A stretch of 64,000 nucleotides of DNA from Streptomyces melanogenes (GTDB lineage Bacteria > Actinomycetota > Actinomycetes > Streptomycetales > Streptomycetaceae): the NCBI RefSeq assembly GCF_014649795.1, contig NZ_BMTS01000020.1:79653-143652 (forward strand), given 5' to 3'. This document shows, in pieces, positions 24,320-33,452 of this stretch. Under the pieces are notes generated by a model. That model was not told where the DNA came from. It ran no database searches and saw nothing but the letters and a program-made list of their open reading frames with translations. Position 1 is the stretch's first letter; every line of letters starts with the position of its first letter. Position numbers and translations under genes: made by a program.

Positions 24320-26817
24320 CGGTGACGACTGGCGCTCCCTCCGGCGGCGGAGAGGCGGCGGTGCCGCCCGAGGACCTGGTCTCGCTGACCATCGACGGCA
24401 TCGAGATCAGCGTCCCCAAGGGCACGCTGGTGATCCGGGCCGCCGAGAAGCTCGGCATCGAGATCCCCCGGTTCTGCGACCACCCGCTGCTCGACCCGGT
24501 CGGCGCCTGCCGCCAGTGCATCGTGGAGGTGGAGGGCCAACGCAAGCCGATGGCGTCCTGCACCATCACCTGCACCGACGGCATGGTGGTCAAGTCGCAG
24601 CTGACGTCGCCGGTGGCGGAGAAGTCCCAGCGCGGGGTGATGGAGCTGCTGCTCATCAACCACCCGCTGGACTGCCCGGTCTGCGACAAGGGCGGCGAGT
24701 GCCCGCTGCAGAACCAGGCCATGCAGGTCGGCGACCCCGACACCCGCTTCGAGGGCCACAAGCGCACGTACGAGAAGCCGGTGCCCATCTCGACGCAGGT
24801 GCTGCTCGACCGCGAGCGGTGCGTGCTGTGCGCGCGGTGCACCCGCTTCTCCGAGCAGATCGCGGGCGACCCGATGATCGAGCTCCTGGAGCGCGGCGCG
24901 CTGCAGCAGGTCGGCACCGGCGAGGGCGACCCGTTCGAGTCGTACTTCTCCGGCAACACCATCCAGATCTGCCCGGTCGGCGCGCTGACCTCGGCGGCGT
25001 ACCGGTTCCGCTCGCGCCCCTTCGACCTGGTCTCCTCGCCGTCGGTGTGCGAGCACTGCGCGGGCGGCTGCGCCACCCGCACCGACCACCGGCGCGGCAA
25101 GGTCATGCGCCGCATGGCGGCCAACGAGCCCGAGGTCAACGAGGAATGGCTGTGCGACAAGGGCCGGTTCGGCTTCCGGTACGCGCAGAAGCCCGACCGG
25201 CTGACCACCCCGCTGGTGCGCAACGCGGCCGGTGAGCTGGAGCCGGCCTCCTGGCCCGAGGCGCTGGAGGCGGCCGCGGCCGGGCTCCTGGCGGCCAGGG
25301 GCCGGGCCGGGGTGCTCACAGGCGGACGGCTGACCGTCGAGGACGCCTACGCGTACGCCAAGTTCGCCCGCATCGCCCTCGACACCAACGACGTCGACTT
25401 CCGCGCGCGCGTGCACTCGGCCGAGGAGGCCGACTTCCTGGCGGCGAAGGTCGCCGGGCGCGGCCACCTCACCGGCGAGGGCGTCACGTACGCCTCCCTG
25501 GAGCAGGCGCCCGCGGTGCTGCTCGTCGGGTTCGAGGCGGAGGAGGAGGCGCCCGGCGTCTTCCTGCGGCTGCGCAAGGCCTGGCGCAAGCACGGCCAGC
25601 GCACCTATTCGCTGGCCACGCATCTGACCCGGGGCCTGGCGAAGGCGGGCGGCACGCTGCTGCCCGCCGCGCCCGGCACCGAGACCGAGTGGCTGGACGC
25701 GCTGGCGGGCGGGGTCGGCCTGGACGGCGAGGGTTCGGCGGCCGCCACGGCGCTGCGGGCCGAAGGGTCCGTCATCGTCGTCGGCGAGCGGTTGGCGGCC
25801 GTGCCGGGCGCGCTGACCGCGGCCGTCCGGGCCGCCGCCGCGACCGGCGCCGAGCTGGCGTGGATCCCGCGCCGGGCCGGCGAGCGGGGCGCGATCGAGG
25901 CGGGCGCCCTGGCGGCGCTGCTGCCCGGCGGGCGCCCGGCCACCGATCCACGCGCGCGTGAGGAGGTGGCCGCCGCCTGGGGCGTACGCGAACTGCCGCA
26001 CCGCTTCGGCCGGGACACCGGCCAGATCGTGGAGGCCGCGGCCACCGGTGAGCTGGGCGCGCTGCTCGTCGCGGGCGTCGACCCGGCCGACCTGCCGGAT
26101 CCGGCACGCGCGCGTGAAGCACTCAGCGGGGCCTTCGTGGTCTCCCTGGAGCTGCGGCCGAGCGAGGTCACCGAGCGGGCGGACGTGGTCTTCCCGGTCG
26201 CGGCCGTCGCCGAGAAGTCCGGCTTCTTCCTCAACTGGGAGGGCCGGGCGCGGATGTTCGAGGCCGCGCTGAAGCCCGAGCAGATGACCCGGCGTCTGGC
26301 CCCCGCCGACGCGCGCGTGCTGCACATGCTGGCGGACGCCATGGACGTGCACCTGGCGCTGCCGGACAACCGCGCCGCCCGCATGGAGCTGCGGGGCCTG
26401 GGCCACTGGGACGGGCCGCGCGCCACCGAGCCGCTGGAGACGGCGCACGCGCTGCCCCGGCCCGCCGACGGCGAGGCGGTCCTCGCGGGCCACCGGCTGC
26501 TGCTCGACCTCGGCACCCTCCAGGAGGGCGACGAGGCGCTGGCCGGGACCCGGCACGCGGCCCCGGCCCGGCTCTCGGCGGCCACGGCGGCCGAGACCGG
26601 CGTCAAGGACGGCGACCTGCTCCAGGTGAGCGGCCCCGCGGGCGCGGTCCGGCTGCCGCTGGCGGTCACCGAGATGCCCGACCGGGTGGTGTGGCTGCCG
26701 CTCAACTCGACCGGCACCGGCGTGTACGCGGACACCGGCGCCGTCCCGGGCCAGGTCGTCCGCATCGGCCCGGCGGCGCAGGACGCCGCCACCGCCGCAC
26801 CGGAGGTGCAGCCGTGA
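24316..26817 (+). CDS. nuoG: NADH-quinone oxidoreductase subunit G
   Basis: An 833-residue molybdopterin-oxidoreductase-like subunit with several iron-sulfur clusters. Ligand motifs in order are FCDHPLLDPVGACRQCIVEV with MASC (N1b); HPLDCPVCDKGGECPLQ (His plus Cys, N5); RERCVLCARCTRF with ICPVGAL (N4); and VCEHCAGGC with WLCDKGRFG (N7, present only in some bacteria). The rest is the COG0243-like fold without a cofactor role. The C-terminus resembles the formate dehydrogenase dinucleotide domain (DGDLLQVSGPAGAVRLPLAV). The stop overlaps a small ORF placed before nuoH. Confidence 0.97.
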   Translation: MTVTTGAPSGGGEAAVPPEDLVSLTIDGIEISVPKGTLVIRAAEKLGIEIPRFCDHPLLDPVGACRQCIVEVEGQRKPMASCTITCTDGMVVKSQLTSPVAEKSQRGVMELLLINHPLDCPVCDKGGECPLQNQAMQVGDPDTRFEGHKRTYEKPVPISTQVLLDRERCVLCARCTRFSEQIAGDPMIELLERGALQQVGTGEGDPFESYFSGNTIQICPVGALTSAAYRFRSRPFDLVSSPSVCEHCAGGCATRTDHRRGKVMRRMAANEPEVNEEWLCDKGRFGFRYAQKPDRLTTPLVRNAAGELEPASWPEALEAAAAGLLAARGRAGVLTGGRLTVEDAYAYAKFARIALDTNDVDFRARVHSAEEADFLAAKVAGRGHLTGEGVTYASLEQAPAVLLVGFEAEEEAPGVFLRLRKAWRKHGQRTYSLATHLTRGLAKAGGTLLPAAPGTETEWLDALAGGVGLDGEGSAAATALRAEGSVIVVGERLAAVPGALTAAVRAAAATGAELAWIPRRAGERGAIEAGALAALLPGGRPATDPRAREEVAAAWGVRELPHRFGRDTGQIVEAAATGELGALLVAGVDPADLPDPARAREALSGAFVVSLELRPSEVTERADVVFPVAAVAEKSGFFLNWEGRARMFEAALKPEQMTRRLAPADARVLHMLADAMDVHLALPDNRAARMELRGLGHWDGPRATEPLETAHALPRPADGEAVLAGHRLLLDLGTLQEGDEALAGTRHAAPARLSAATAAETGVKDGDLLQVSGPAGAVRLPLAVTEMPDRVVWLPLNSTGTGVYADTGAVPGQVVRIGPAAQDAATAAPEVQP

Positions 26818-26882
26818 CCGACTTCCCCGTCCGCCCCGCGGCACCGGGCGCCGCCGTCCACGTACCGGAGGTGCGAGCGTGA
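26814..26882 (+). CDS. Small translationally coupled ORF between nuoG and nuoH
   Basis: A 22-residue ORF (MTDFPVRPAAPGAAVHVPEV plus RA) starts with GTG overlapping the nuoG stop by 4 bp and ends with TGA overlapping the nuoH GTG by 4 bp, exactly as real genes do in this operon. The sequence before its start (CACCGGAGGTGCAGCCGTGACC) is nearly repeated before nuoH (TACCGGAGGTGCGAGCGTGACC), so it may have arisen by duplication of the ribosome-binding and start segment. It could act only as a coupling leader that keeps ribosomes loaded for nuoH. I know of no protein function. Confidence 0.45.
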   Translation: MTDFPVRPAAPGAAVHVPEVRA

Positions 26883-28237
26883 CCCCGACCTTCCTCGCGG
26901 CCGAGGACCTCTCCCTGTTCGGCCGCGACCCCTGGTGGCTCATCGCCCTCAAGGCCGTGTTCTGCTTCGCGTTCCTGATGGTGACCGTGCTGTTCTCGAT
27001 CGTCTGGGAGCGCAAGGTCGTCGCCTGGATGCAGCTGCGCATCGGGCCCAACCGGCACGGCCCCTGGGGGATGCTCCAGTCCCTCGCCGACGGCATCAAG
27101 CTGATGCTGAAGGAAGACGTCATCGTCAAGCGGGCCGACAAGGTGGTCTACGTCCTGGCCCCGATCGTCGCCGCGATCCCGGCCTTCATGGCGATCGCCG
27201 TGATCCCCTTCGGGCCGTCCGGCAACGAGGTCTCGATCTTCGGCCACCGCACCACGATGCAGCTCACCGACCTGCCGATCGCGATGCTCTACATCCTGGC
27301 GTGCGCCTCGGTCGGCATCTACGGGATCGTGCTCGCGGGCTGGTCCTCCGGCTCCACGTACCCGCTGCTCGGCGGGCTCCGCTCGTGCGCGCAGATGATC
27401 TCGTACGAGATCGCGATGGGCGCCGCGTTCGCCTCGGTCTTCCTCTACTCGGGGTCGATGTCGACCTCGGAGATCGTCGCCCAGCAGCACGACCGCTGGT
27501 ACATCGTGCTGCTGCCGGTCTCCTTCATCATCTACGTGGTCACGATGGTGGGCGAGACCAACCGCGCCCCCTTCGACATGCCCGAGTCCGAGGGCGACCT
27601 GGTCGGCGGCTTCAACACCGAGTACTCGTCGATCAAGTTCGCGCTGTTCATGCTCGCCGAGTACGTCAACATGGTCACCGTCTCGGCGGTGTCGACCACC
27701 CTCTTCCTGGGCGGCTGGCGGGCCCCGTGGCCCGTGTCCACCTTCTGGGAGGGCGCCAACCACGGCTGGTGGCCGATGCTCTGGTTCGTCATCAAGGTCC
27801 AGCTGCTGCTGTTCTTCTTCATCTGGCTGCGCGGCACGCTGCCCCGCGTCCGCTACGACCAGCTGATGAAGCTCGGCTGGAAGGTCCTCATCCCGGTCTC
27901 GGTCGTCTGGCTGATGCTGGTGGCGACCGTGCGCGCGCTGCGCAACGACGGCCACGACTTCTCCAAGATCGTGCTGTACGTCGGGGGCGCGGTCGTCGCG
28001 GTGCTGCTGCTCTCGCTGGTCGCGGACGTGTTCCGGGGCCGCAAGGAGGAGTCGGCGGCCGAGGCCGGGCCACCCGCGTTCGACCCGATGGCGGGCGGAT
28101 TCCCGGTGCCGCCGCTGCCCGGACAGACCCTTCCGCCGGTGCCACGCCGACGCCCGAGGCACGAGCGGGAGTTGGTTGTCAGTGGTGGGTCGGATACTGA
28201 GAGTGACCGTGACGGAAGGGAGGACGAGGGTGTCTAA
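26879..28237 (+). CDS. nuoH: NADH-quinone oxidoreductase subunit H
   Basis: A 452-residue membrane subunit (ND1) with eight transmembrane helices that links the quinone cavity to the proton-pumping arm. Conserved segments are VWERKVVAWMQLRIGPNRHG, LADGIKLMLKED, TMVGETNRAPFDMPESEGDLVGGFNTEYS and FIWLRGTLPRVRYDQLMKLGWK. About 50 residues of Pro-rich, then charged, cytoplasmic tail follow the last helix. GTG at 26879, with GGAGGTG upstream. The last codons overlap the nuoI start by 8 bp. Confidence 0.97.
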   Translation: MTPTFLAAEDLSLFGRDPWWLIALKAVFCFAFLMVTVLFSIVWERKVVAWMQLRIGPNRHGPWGMLQSLADGIKLMLKEDVIVKRADKVVYVLAPIVAAIPAFMAIAVIPFGPSGNEVSIFGHRTTMQLTDLPIAMLYILACASVGIYGIVLAGWSSGSTYPLLGGLRSCAQMISYEIAMGAAFASVFLYSGSMSTSEIVAQQHDRWYIVLLPVSFIIYVVTMVGETNRAPFDMPESEGDLVGGFNTEYSSIKFALFMLAEYVNMVTVSAVSTTLFLGGWRAPWPVSTFWEGANHGWWPMLWFVIKVQLLLFFFIWLRGTLPRVRYDQLMKLGWKVLIPVSVVWLMLVATVRALRNDGHDFSKIVLYVGGAVVAVLLLSLVADVFRGRKEESAAEAGPPAFDPMAGGFPVPPLPGQTLPPVPRRRPRHERELVVSGGSDTESDRDGREDEGV

Positions 28238-28871
28238 GTCATCGGAACCGGCGGAGCCCGCGGGCTCGGCGGAGTCGTCCGAGGGGAAGTTCATGAACCC
28301 CGTGGCCGGCTTCGGCGTGACCTTCAAGGCCATGTTCAAGAAGCGGCTGACCGAGCAGTATCCGGAGCAGCAGAAGACCACGGCCCCCCGCTTCCACGGG
28401 CGCCACCAGCTCAACCGGCACCCGGACGGCCTGGAGAAGTGCGTTGGCTGCGAGCTGTGCGCCTGGGCCTGCCCGGCCGACGCGATCTACGTGGAGGGCG
28501 CGGACAACAAGGAGGAGGAGCGCTACTCGCCGGGCGAGCGGTACGGAATCGTCTACCAGATCAACTACGCCCGCTGCATCCTGTGCGGCCTGTGCATCGA
28601 GGCGTGCCCCACGCGCGCGCTGACGATGACCAACGAGTTCGAACTGGCCGACAGCAGCCGCGCGAACCTGATCTACACCAAGGAGCAGCTGCTCGCCGGG
28701 CTCGACGAGGGCATGGTCGACTCGCCGCACGCGATCTACCCGGGCATGAGCGAGGGCGACTACTACCGGGGCCTGGTCACCGAGGCCGCGCCCGGCACGG
28801 TCCGCCAGGTCGCCGTCTCCAGGGGCGAGCAGCCGGCCACCGGGGAACAGCCCGAGGAGGTGGACGCGTGA
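28230..28871 (+). CDS. nuoI: NADH-quinone oxidoreductase subunit I
   Basis: A 213-residue ferredoxin-like subunit (TYKY) with two [4Fe-4S] clusters, N6a and N6b: CVGCELCAWACP and CILCGLCIEACP. The N-terminal amphipathic segment (NPVAGFGVTFKAMFKKRLTEQYPEQ) lies on the membrane, and GLEKCVGCELC is preceded by GRHQLNRHPD as in the family. The GTG at 28230 lies within the nuoH end, with GGGAGGACGAGG upstream. The stop overlaps the nuoJ start. Confidence 0.97.
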   Translation: MSKSSEPAEPAGSAESSEGKFMNPVAGFGVTFKAMFKKRLTEQYPEQQKTTAPRFHGRHQLNRHPDGLEKCVGCELCAWACPADAIYVEGADNKEEERYSPGERYGIVYQINYARCILCGLCIEACPTRALTMTNEFELADSSRANLIYTKEQLLAGLDEGMVDSPHAIYPGMSEGDYYRGLVTEAAPGTVRQVAVSRGEQPATGEQPEEVDA

Positions 28872-29683
28872 TGCAGCTCGCCGTCTCCGCCACGCAGACC
28901 TCCACCGGGGAGGCGTTCCAGTTCTGGGTGCTCGGCACGGTCGCCGTCATCGGCGCGCTGTGCACCGTACTGATGAAGAAGGCCGTGCACAGCGCGCTGT
29001 GCCTGGCCGGGACCATGATCATCCTGGCGGTCTTCTACCTCGCCAACGGGGCGTACTTCCTGGGCATCGTCCAGGTCGTCGTCTACACCGGCGCGATCAT
29101 GATGCTCTTCCTCTTCGTGGTGATGCTGGTCGGTGTCACCGCCGCCGACTCGCTCAAGGAGACCATCAAGGGCCAGCGCGTCTGGGCCGCGGTCTGCGGG
29201 ATCGGCTTCGGGGTGCTCCTCGTCGCGGGCATCGCCAACGCCAACCTGAAGCACTTCGACGGACTGAAGCAGGCCAACGCGGGGGGGAACGTGGAGGGCC
29301 TGGCCGCCCTCATCTTCACCAAGTACGTGTTCGCCTTCGAAATCACCGGCGCCCTGCTGATCACCTCGGCGATCGGCGCGATGGTGCTCACGCACCGCGA
29401 GCGCACCGAGCGCGCCAAGACCCAGCGCGAGCTCTCCGAGCAGCGCGTGAGCGACGGCAAGCACCTGCCGCCGCTGCCCGCCCCGGGTGTCTACGCCCGG
29501 CACAACGCGGTGGACATCGCGGGCCTGCTGCCCGACGGCACGCCGTCCGAGCTCACCGTCAACCAGACGCTGCGCGGCCGGGGCCAGATCCGCGACGTGT
29601 CCAGCGAGGCGCTGTCCGACCTGAAGGCGCTGGAGCAGCGCTCCACCGAGCGGCTCGGCCGTGAAGAGGAGGCCGCGAAGTGA
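28868..29683 (+). CDS. nuoJ: NADH-quinone oxidoreductase subunit J
   Basis: A membrane subunit (ND6) of 270-271 residues with five transmembrane helices in the first 170 residues. VQVVVYTGAIMMLFLFVVML is the conserved pi-bulge helix involved in proton coupling. The cytoplasmic C-terminus (about 90 residues, ARHNAVDIAGLLPDGTPSE) is typical of actinobacteria. Two adjacent starts exist, GTG at 28868 and ATG at 28871. I favour GTG, which is 7 nt after GGAGG and overlaps the nuoI stop by 4 bp like most junctions in this operon. Confidence 0.95.
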   Translation: MMQLAVSATQTSTGEAFQFWVLGTVAVIGALCTVLMKKAVHSALCLAGTMIILAVFYLANGAYFLGIVQVVVYTGAIMMLFLFVVMLVGVTAADSLKETIKGQRVWAAVCGIGFGVLLVAGIANANLKHFDGLKQANAGGNVEGLAALIFTKYVFAFEITGALLITSAIGAMVLTHRERTERAKTQRELSEQRVSDGKHLPPLPAPGVYARHNAVDIAGLLPDGTPSELTVNQTLRGRGQIRDVSSEALSDLKALEQRSTERLGREEEAAK

Positions 29684-29979
29684 ACCCCGTCAACTACCTT
29701 TACCTGTCCGCCCTGTTGTTCACCATCGGCGCGGCCGGGGTGCTCATCAGGCGGAACGCGATCGTGGTCTTCATGTGCGTCGAGCTGATGCTCAACGCCT
29801 GCAACCTCGCGTTCGTGGTCTTCTCCCGGATGCACGGCAACCTCGACGGCCAGATCATCGCCTTCTTCACGATGGTCGTCGCCGCCGCGGAGGTCGTCGT
29901 CGGGCTCGCGATCATCGTGTCGCTCTTCCGTTCCCGCCACTCGGCCTCGGTCGACGACGCCAGCCTGATGAAGCTCTGA
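29680..29979 (+). CDS. nuoK: NADH-quinone oxidoreductase subunit K
   Basis: A 99-residue membrane subunit (ND4L) with three transmembrane helices. It contains RRNAIVVFMCVELMLNACNLAFV, which bears the conserved membrane Glu used in proton transfer, and MVVAAAEVVVGLAIIVSLFR with the second conserved Glu. GTG start overlaps the nuoJ stop by 4 bp. nuoL begins 14 bp downstream. Confidence 0.97.
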   Translation: MNPVNYLYLSALLFTIGAAGVLIRRNAIVVFMCVELMLNACNLAFVVFSRMHGNLDGQIIAFFTMVVAAAEVVVGLAIIVSLFRSRHSASVDDASLMKL

Positions 29980-29993
29980 GGGGTCGCTGAATC

Positions 29994-31877
29994 GTGGAGA
30001 ACCTGATTGCGCTGCTCATCGCGGCGCCTCTGCTCGGAGCGGCCGTCCTGCTGTGCGGCGGACGGCGGCTCGACGCCGTCGGACACTGGCTGGGCACGCT
30101 GCTCGCGGCCGTGTCCTTCGGCCTCGGTGTGGCGCTCTTCGCCGACATGCTGGGCCGCTCCGCCGACAACAGGGCGGTGCACAAGCACCTGTTCAGCTGG
30201 GTTCCGGTGGAGGGCTTCCAGGCCGACGTCGGCTTCCAGCTCGACCAGCTGTCGATGACCTTCGTCCTGCTGATCACCGGTGTGGGCACGCTGATCCACA
30301 TCTACTCGATCGGCTACATGGAGCACGACGAGAACCGCCGCCGCTTCTTCGGCTACCTCAACCTGTTCCTGGCGGCGATGCTGCTGCTGGTCCTCGCCGA
30401 CAACTACCTGCTCCTTTACGTCGGCTGGGAGGGCGTCGGTCTGGCGTCCTACCTGCTGATCGGCTTCTGGCAGCACAAGCCCAGCGCGGCGACCGCGGCC
30501 AAGAAGGCGTTCCTGGTCAACCGGGTCGGTGACATGGGCCTGTCCATCGCCATCATGGTCATGTTCACCACCTGGGGCTCGTTCGCCTTCTCGACGGTCT
30601 TCAACCAGGTGGGCGAGACCGGCTGGGGCCGCAACACCACGGTCGGCCTGATGCTGCTGCTCGCCGCCTGCGGCAAGTCTGCCCAGGTCCCGCTGCAGTC
30701 CTGGCTCGGGGACGCGATGGAGGGCCCGACCCCGGTCTCGGCCCTGATCCACGCGGCGACGATGGTGACCGCGGGCGTGTATCTGATCACCCGCTCCGGC
30801 GCGATCTTCAACCAGGTGCAGGACGTGCAGACGGTCGTGGTGATCGTCGGCGCGGTCACGCTGCTCTTCGGTGCGATCGTCGGTTGCGCGAAGGACGACA
30901 TCAAGAAGGCCCTCGCGGGCTCGACCATGTCGCAGATCGGCTACATGATCCTGGCCACCGGCCTCGGCCCCATCGGCTACGCCTTCGCGATCATGCACCT
31001 GGTCACCCACGGCTTCTTCAAGGCCGGGCTCTTCCTCGGCGCCGGTTCCGTGATGCACGGGATGAACGACGAGGTCGACATGCGCAAGTACGGCGGTCTG
31101 CGCAAGTACATGCCGGTCACCTTCGTCACCTTCGGCCTCGGCTACCTCGCCATCATCGGCTTCCCGGGCCTGTCCGGCTTCTGGTCCAAGGACAAGATCA
31201 TCGAGGCGGCGTTCGCCAAGGGAGGCACCGAGGGCTGGATCCTCGGCGCGGTCACCCTGCTCGGCGCGGCCATCACGGCGTACTACATGACGCGCGTGAT
31301 GCTGATGACGTTCTTCGGCGAGAAGCGCTGGAACGAGGAGGAGACGCACCCGCACGAGTCGCCCGGCACCATGACGATCCCGATGATCGTCCTGGCCTTC
31401 GGCTCGGTCCTCGCGGGCGGCCTGTTCAGCATCAACGAGTCGTTCGTGAAGTGGCTGGAGCCGGTCACGAGCTTCTCGCACGGCGACTCGCCGGTGAGCG
31501 CCGGCGTCGTCACCGCGTCCACCATCGTGGTGCTGCTGATCGGCGTCGGCCTCGCCTGGGCGCAGTACGGGCGCAAGCCGGTCCCCGTCGTCGCCCCGCG
31601 CGGCTCGCTGCTCACCCGGGCCGCCCGCCGCGACCTGCTCCAGGACGACTTCAACCACGTGGTCCTGGTCCGCGGCGGCGAGCACCTCACCCGCTCGCTG
31701 GTGTACGTCGACCACACCCTGGTCGACGGAGTGGTCAACGGCACCGCGGCCGGGTTCGGCGGGCTCTCCGGCCGACTGCGCAAGCTGCAGAACGGCTTCG
31801 CCCGTTCGTACGCGGTCTCGATGTTCGGAGGCGCGGCGGTGCTCATCGCCGCGACCCTGCTGATGAGGGCGGTGTAA
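29994..31877 (+). CDS. nuoL: NADH-quinone oxidoreductase subunit L
   Basis: A 627-residue antiporter-like subunit (ND5), the distal proton pump with the long lateral helix. Conserved segments include YIGYMEHDENRRRFFGYLNL-like SIGYMEHDENRRRFFGYLNL, YVGWEGVGLASYLLIGFW (key Glu), KKAFLVNRVGDMG, KSAQVPLQSWLGDAMEGPTP (key Lys) and ALIHAATMVTAGVYLI. GTG start at 29994, 14 bp after nuoK. The nuoM gene follows after 3 bp. Confidence 0.97.
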   Translation: MENLIALLIAAPLLGAAVLLCGGRRLDAVGHWLGTLLAAVSFGLGVALFADMLGRSADNRAVHKHLFSWVPVEGFQADVGFQLDQLSMTFVLLITGVGTLIHIYSIGYMEHDENRRRFFGYLNLFLAAMLLLVLADNYLLLYVGWEGVGLASYLLIGFWQHKPSAATAAKKAFLVNRVGDMGLSIAIMVMFTTWGSFAFSTVFNQVGETGWGRNTTVGLMLLLAACGKSAQVPLQSWLGDAMEGPTPVSALIHAATMVTAGVYLITRSGAIFNQVQDVQTVVVIVGAVTLLFGAIVGCAKDDIKKALAGSTMSQIGYMILATGLGPIGYAFAIMHLVTHGFFKAGLFLGAGSVMHGMNDEVDMRKYGGLRKYMPVTFVTFGLGYLAIIGFPGLSGFWSKDKIIEAAFAKGGTEGWILGAVTLLGAAITAYYMTRVMLMTFFGEKRWNEEETHPHESPGTMTIPMIVLAFGSVLAGGLFSINESFVKWLEPVTSFSHGDSPVSAGVVTASTIVVLLIGVGLAWAQYGRKPVPVVAPRGSLLTRAARRDLLQDDFNHVVLVRGGEHLTRSLVYVDHTLVDGVVNGTAAGFGGLSGRLRKLQNGFARSYAVSMFGGAAVLIAATLLMRAV

Positions 31878-31880
31878 GGC

Positions 31881-33452
31881 ATGTCGTTCCCCCTCCTTAC
31901 CGCGACGGCGGCGCTCCCGGCGGTCGGCGCGATCGCCACCGCCGCCGTCCCGGCCGAGCGGCGGACCGCCGCCAAGTGGCTGGCGCTGCTGGTCTCGCTA
32001 GGGACGCTGGCCCTGGCCGCGGTCCAGCTCGTACGGTTCGAACCGGGCGGCGACCGCTACCAGTTGACGGAGTCCCACGCCTGGATCAAGGACTTCGGCG
32101 TCCGCTACGAACTGGGTGTGGACGGCATCGGGGTGGCGCTGATCGCGCTCACCGCGCTGCTGATCCCGTTCATCATCGTCGCGGGCTGGCACGACGCCGA
32201 CCCGCTGGAGACGCACAGCAGCCGCTGGCGGCCCACCCAGGGCTTCTTCGCCCTGATCCTCGCCGTCGAGGCGATGGTGGTGCTCTCCTTCGAGGCCACC
32301 GACGTCTTCCTCTTCTACATCCTGTTCGAAGCCATGCTGATCCCGATGTACTTCCTGATCGGCGGCTTCGGCGACCGGGCGCACGAGCACGGGGACGAGG
32401 CGGCGGCCACCCAGCGGTCGTACGCGGCGGTCAAGTTCCTGCTCTACAACCTGGTCGGCGGTCTGCTGATGCTGGCCGCGGTGATCGGGTTGTACGTGGT
32501 GGCCGGGACGTTCTCGCTGGACGAGATCGCGGCGGCGCGCGCGAACGGCTCGCTGGACATGGCGACCAACACCGAGCGGCTGCTGTTCCTCGGCTTCTTC
32601 TTCGCCTTCGCGGTGAAGGCCCCGCTCTGGCCGCTGCACACCTGGCTGCCGAACGCGATGGGCGAGGCCACCGCCCCGGTCGCCGTGCTGATCACGGCGG
32701 TCGTCGACAAGGTCGGCACCTTCGCGATGCTCCGCTTCTGCCTCCAGCTCTTCCCGGAGGCCTCCAAGTGGGCCACCCCGGTGATCCTGGTGCTCGCGGT
32801 GATCAGCATCATCTACGGGGCGCTGCTGGCGGTCGGCCAGCGGGACATCAAGCGCCTGGTGGCGTACGCGTCGATCTCGCACTTCGGCTTCATCGTGATG
32901 GGCATCTTCGCGATGACCACCCAGGGCCAGTCCGGCGCCACGCTCTACATGGTCAACCACGGGATCTCGACGGCCGCGCTGATGCTGGTGGCCGGCTTCC
33001 TGATCTCGCGCCGCGGCTCGCGGCTGATCGCGGACTACGGCGGGGTGCAGAAGGTGGCCCCGCTGCTCGCGGGCACCTTCCTGGTGGGCGGTCTGGCGAC
33101 CCTCTCCCTGCCCGGCCTCGCGCCGTTCGTCAGTGAATTCCTGGTCCTGGTGGGCACGTTCAGCCGCTATCCGGCGATCGGCGTGATCGCCACGCTGGGC
33201 ATCGTGCTGGCCGCGCTGTACGTGCTGGTGCTCTACCAGCGGACGATGACCGGCCCGGTCAAGGCCGAGGTGCAGGGCATGCCGGACCTCAAGGTCCGCG
33301 AGCTCCTGGTGGTCGCCCCGCTGATCGCGATCCTGGTCTTCCTGGGGGTCTACCCGAAGCCGCTGACCGACATCGTCAACCCGGCGGTGCAGCACACCAT
33401 GTCCGACGTACACAAGAAGGACCCCAAGCCCGTGGTGGAGGCGGCCCAGTGA
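31881..33452 (+). CDS. nuoM: NADH-quinone oxidoreductase subunit M
   Basis: A 523-residue antiporter-like subunit (ND4) with about 14 transmembrane helices. YILFEAMLIPMYFLIGGFG has the conserved Glu, VKAPLWPLHTWLPNAMGEAT the conserved Lys, and GQRDIKRLVAYASISHFGFI the second half-channel motif. ATG start at 31881. The stop overlaps the nuoN GTG by 4 bp. Confidence 0.97.
   Translation: MSFPLLTATAALPAVGAIATAAVPAERRTAAKWLALLVSLGTLALAAVQLVRFEPGGDRYQLTESHAWIKDFGVRYELGVDGIGVALIALTALLIPFIIVAGWHDADPLETHSSRWRPTQGFFALILAVEAMVVLSFEATDVFLFYILFEAMLIPMYFLIGGFGDRAHEHGDEAAATQRSYAAVKFLLYNLVGGLLMLAAVIGLYVVAGTFSLDEIAAARANGSLDMATNTERLLFLGFFFAFAVKAPLWPLHTWLPNAMGEATAPVAVLITAVVDKVGTFAMLRFCLQLFPEASKWATPVILVLAVISIIYGALLAVGQRDIKRLVAYASISHFGFIVMGIFAMTTQGQSGATLYMVNHGISTAALMLVAGFLISRRGSRLIADYGGVQKVAPLLAGTFLVGGLATLSLPGLAPFVSEFLVLVGTFSRYPAIGVIATLGIVLAALYVLVLYQRTMTGPVKAEVQGMPDLKVRELLVVAPLIAILVFLGVYPKPLTDIVNPAVQHTMSDVHKKDPKPVVEAAQ

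Noticed and set aside
24004..27141. 1045-residue minus-strand ORF opposite nuoF-nuoG, and similar long antisense ORFs at 29700-31715 and 33350-35485
   Set aside because: Their composition (Arg/Gly/Ala/His-rich) is the shadow of highly biased plus-strand genes; no motifs or ribosome-binding sites.
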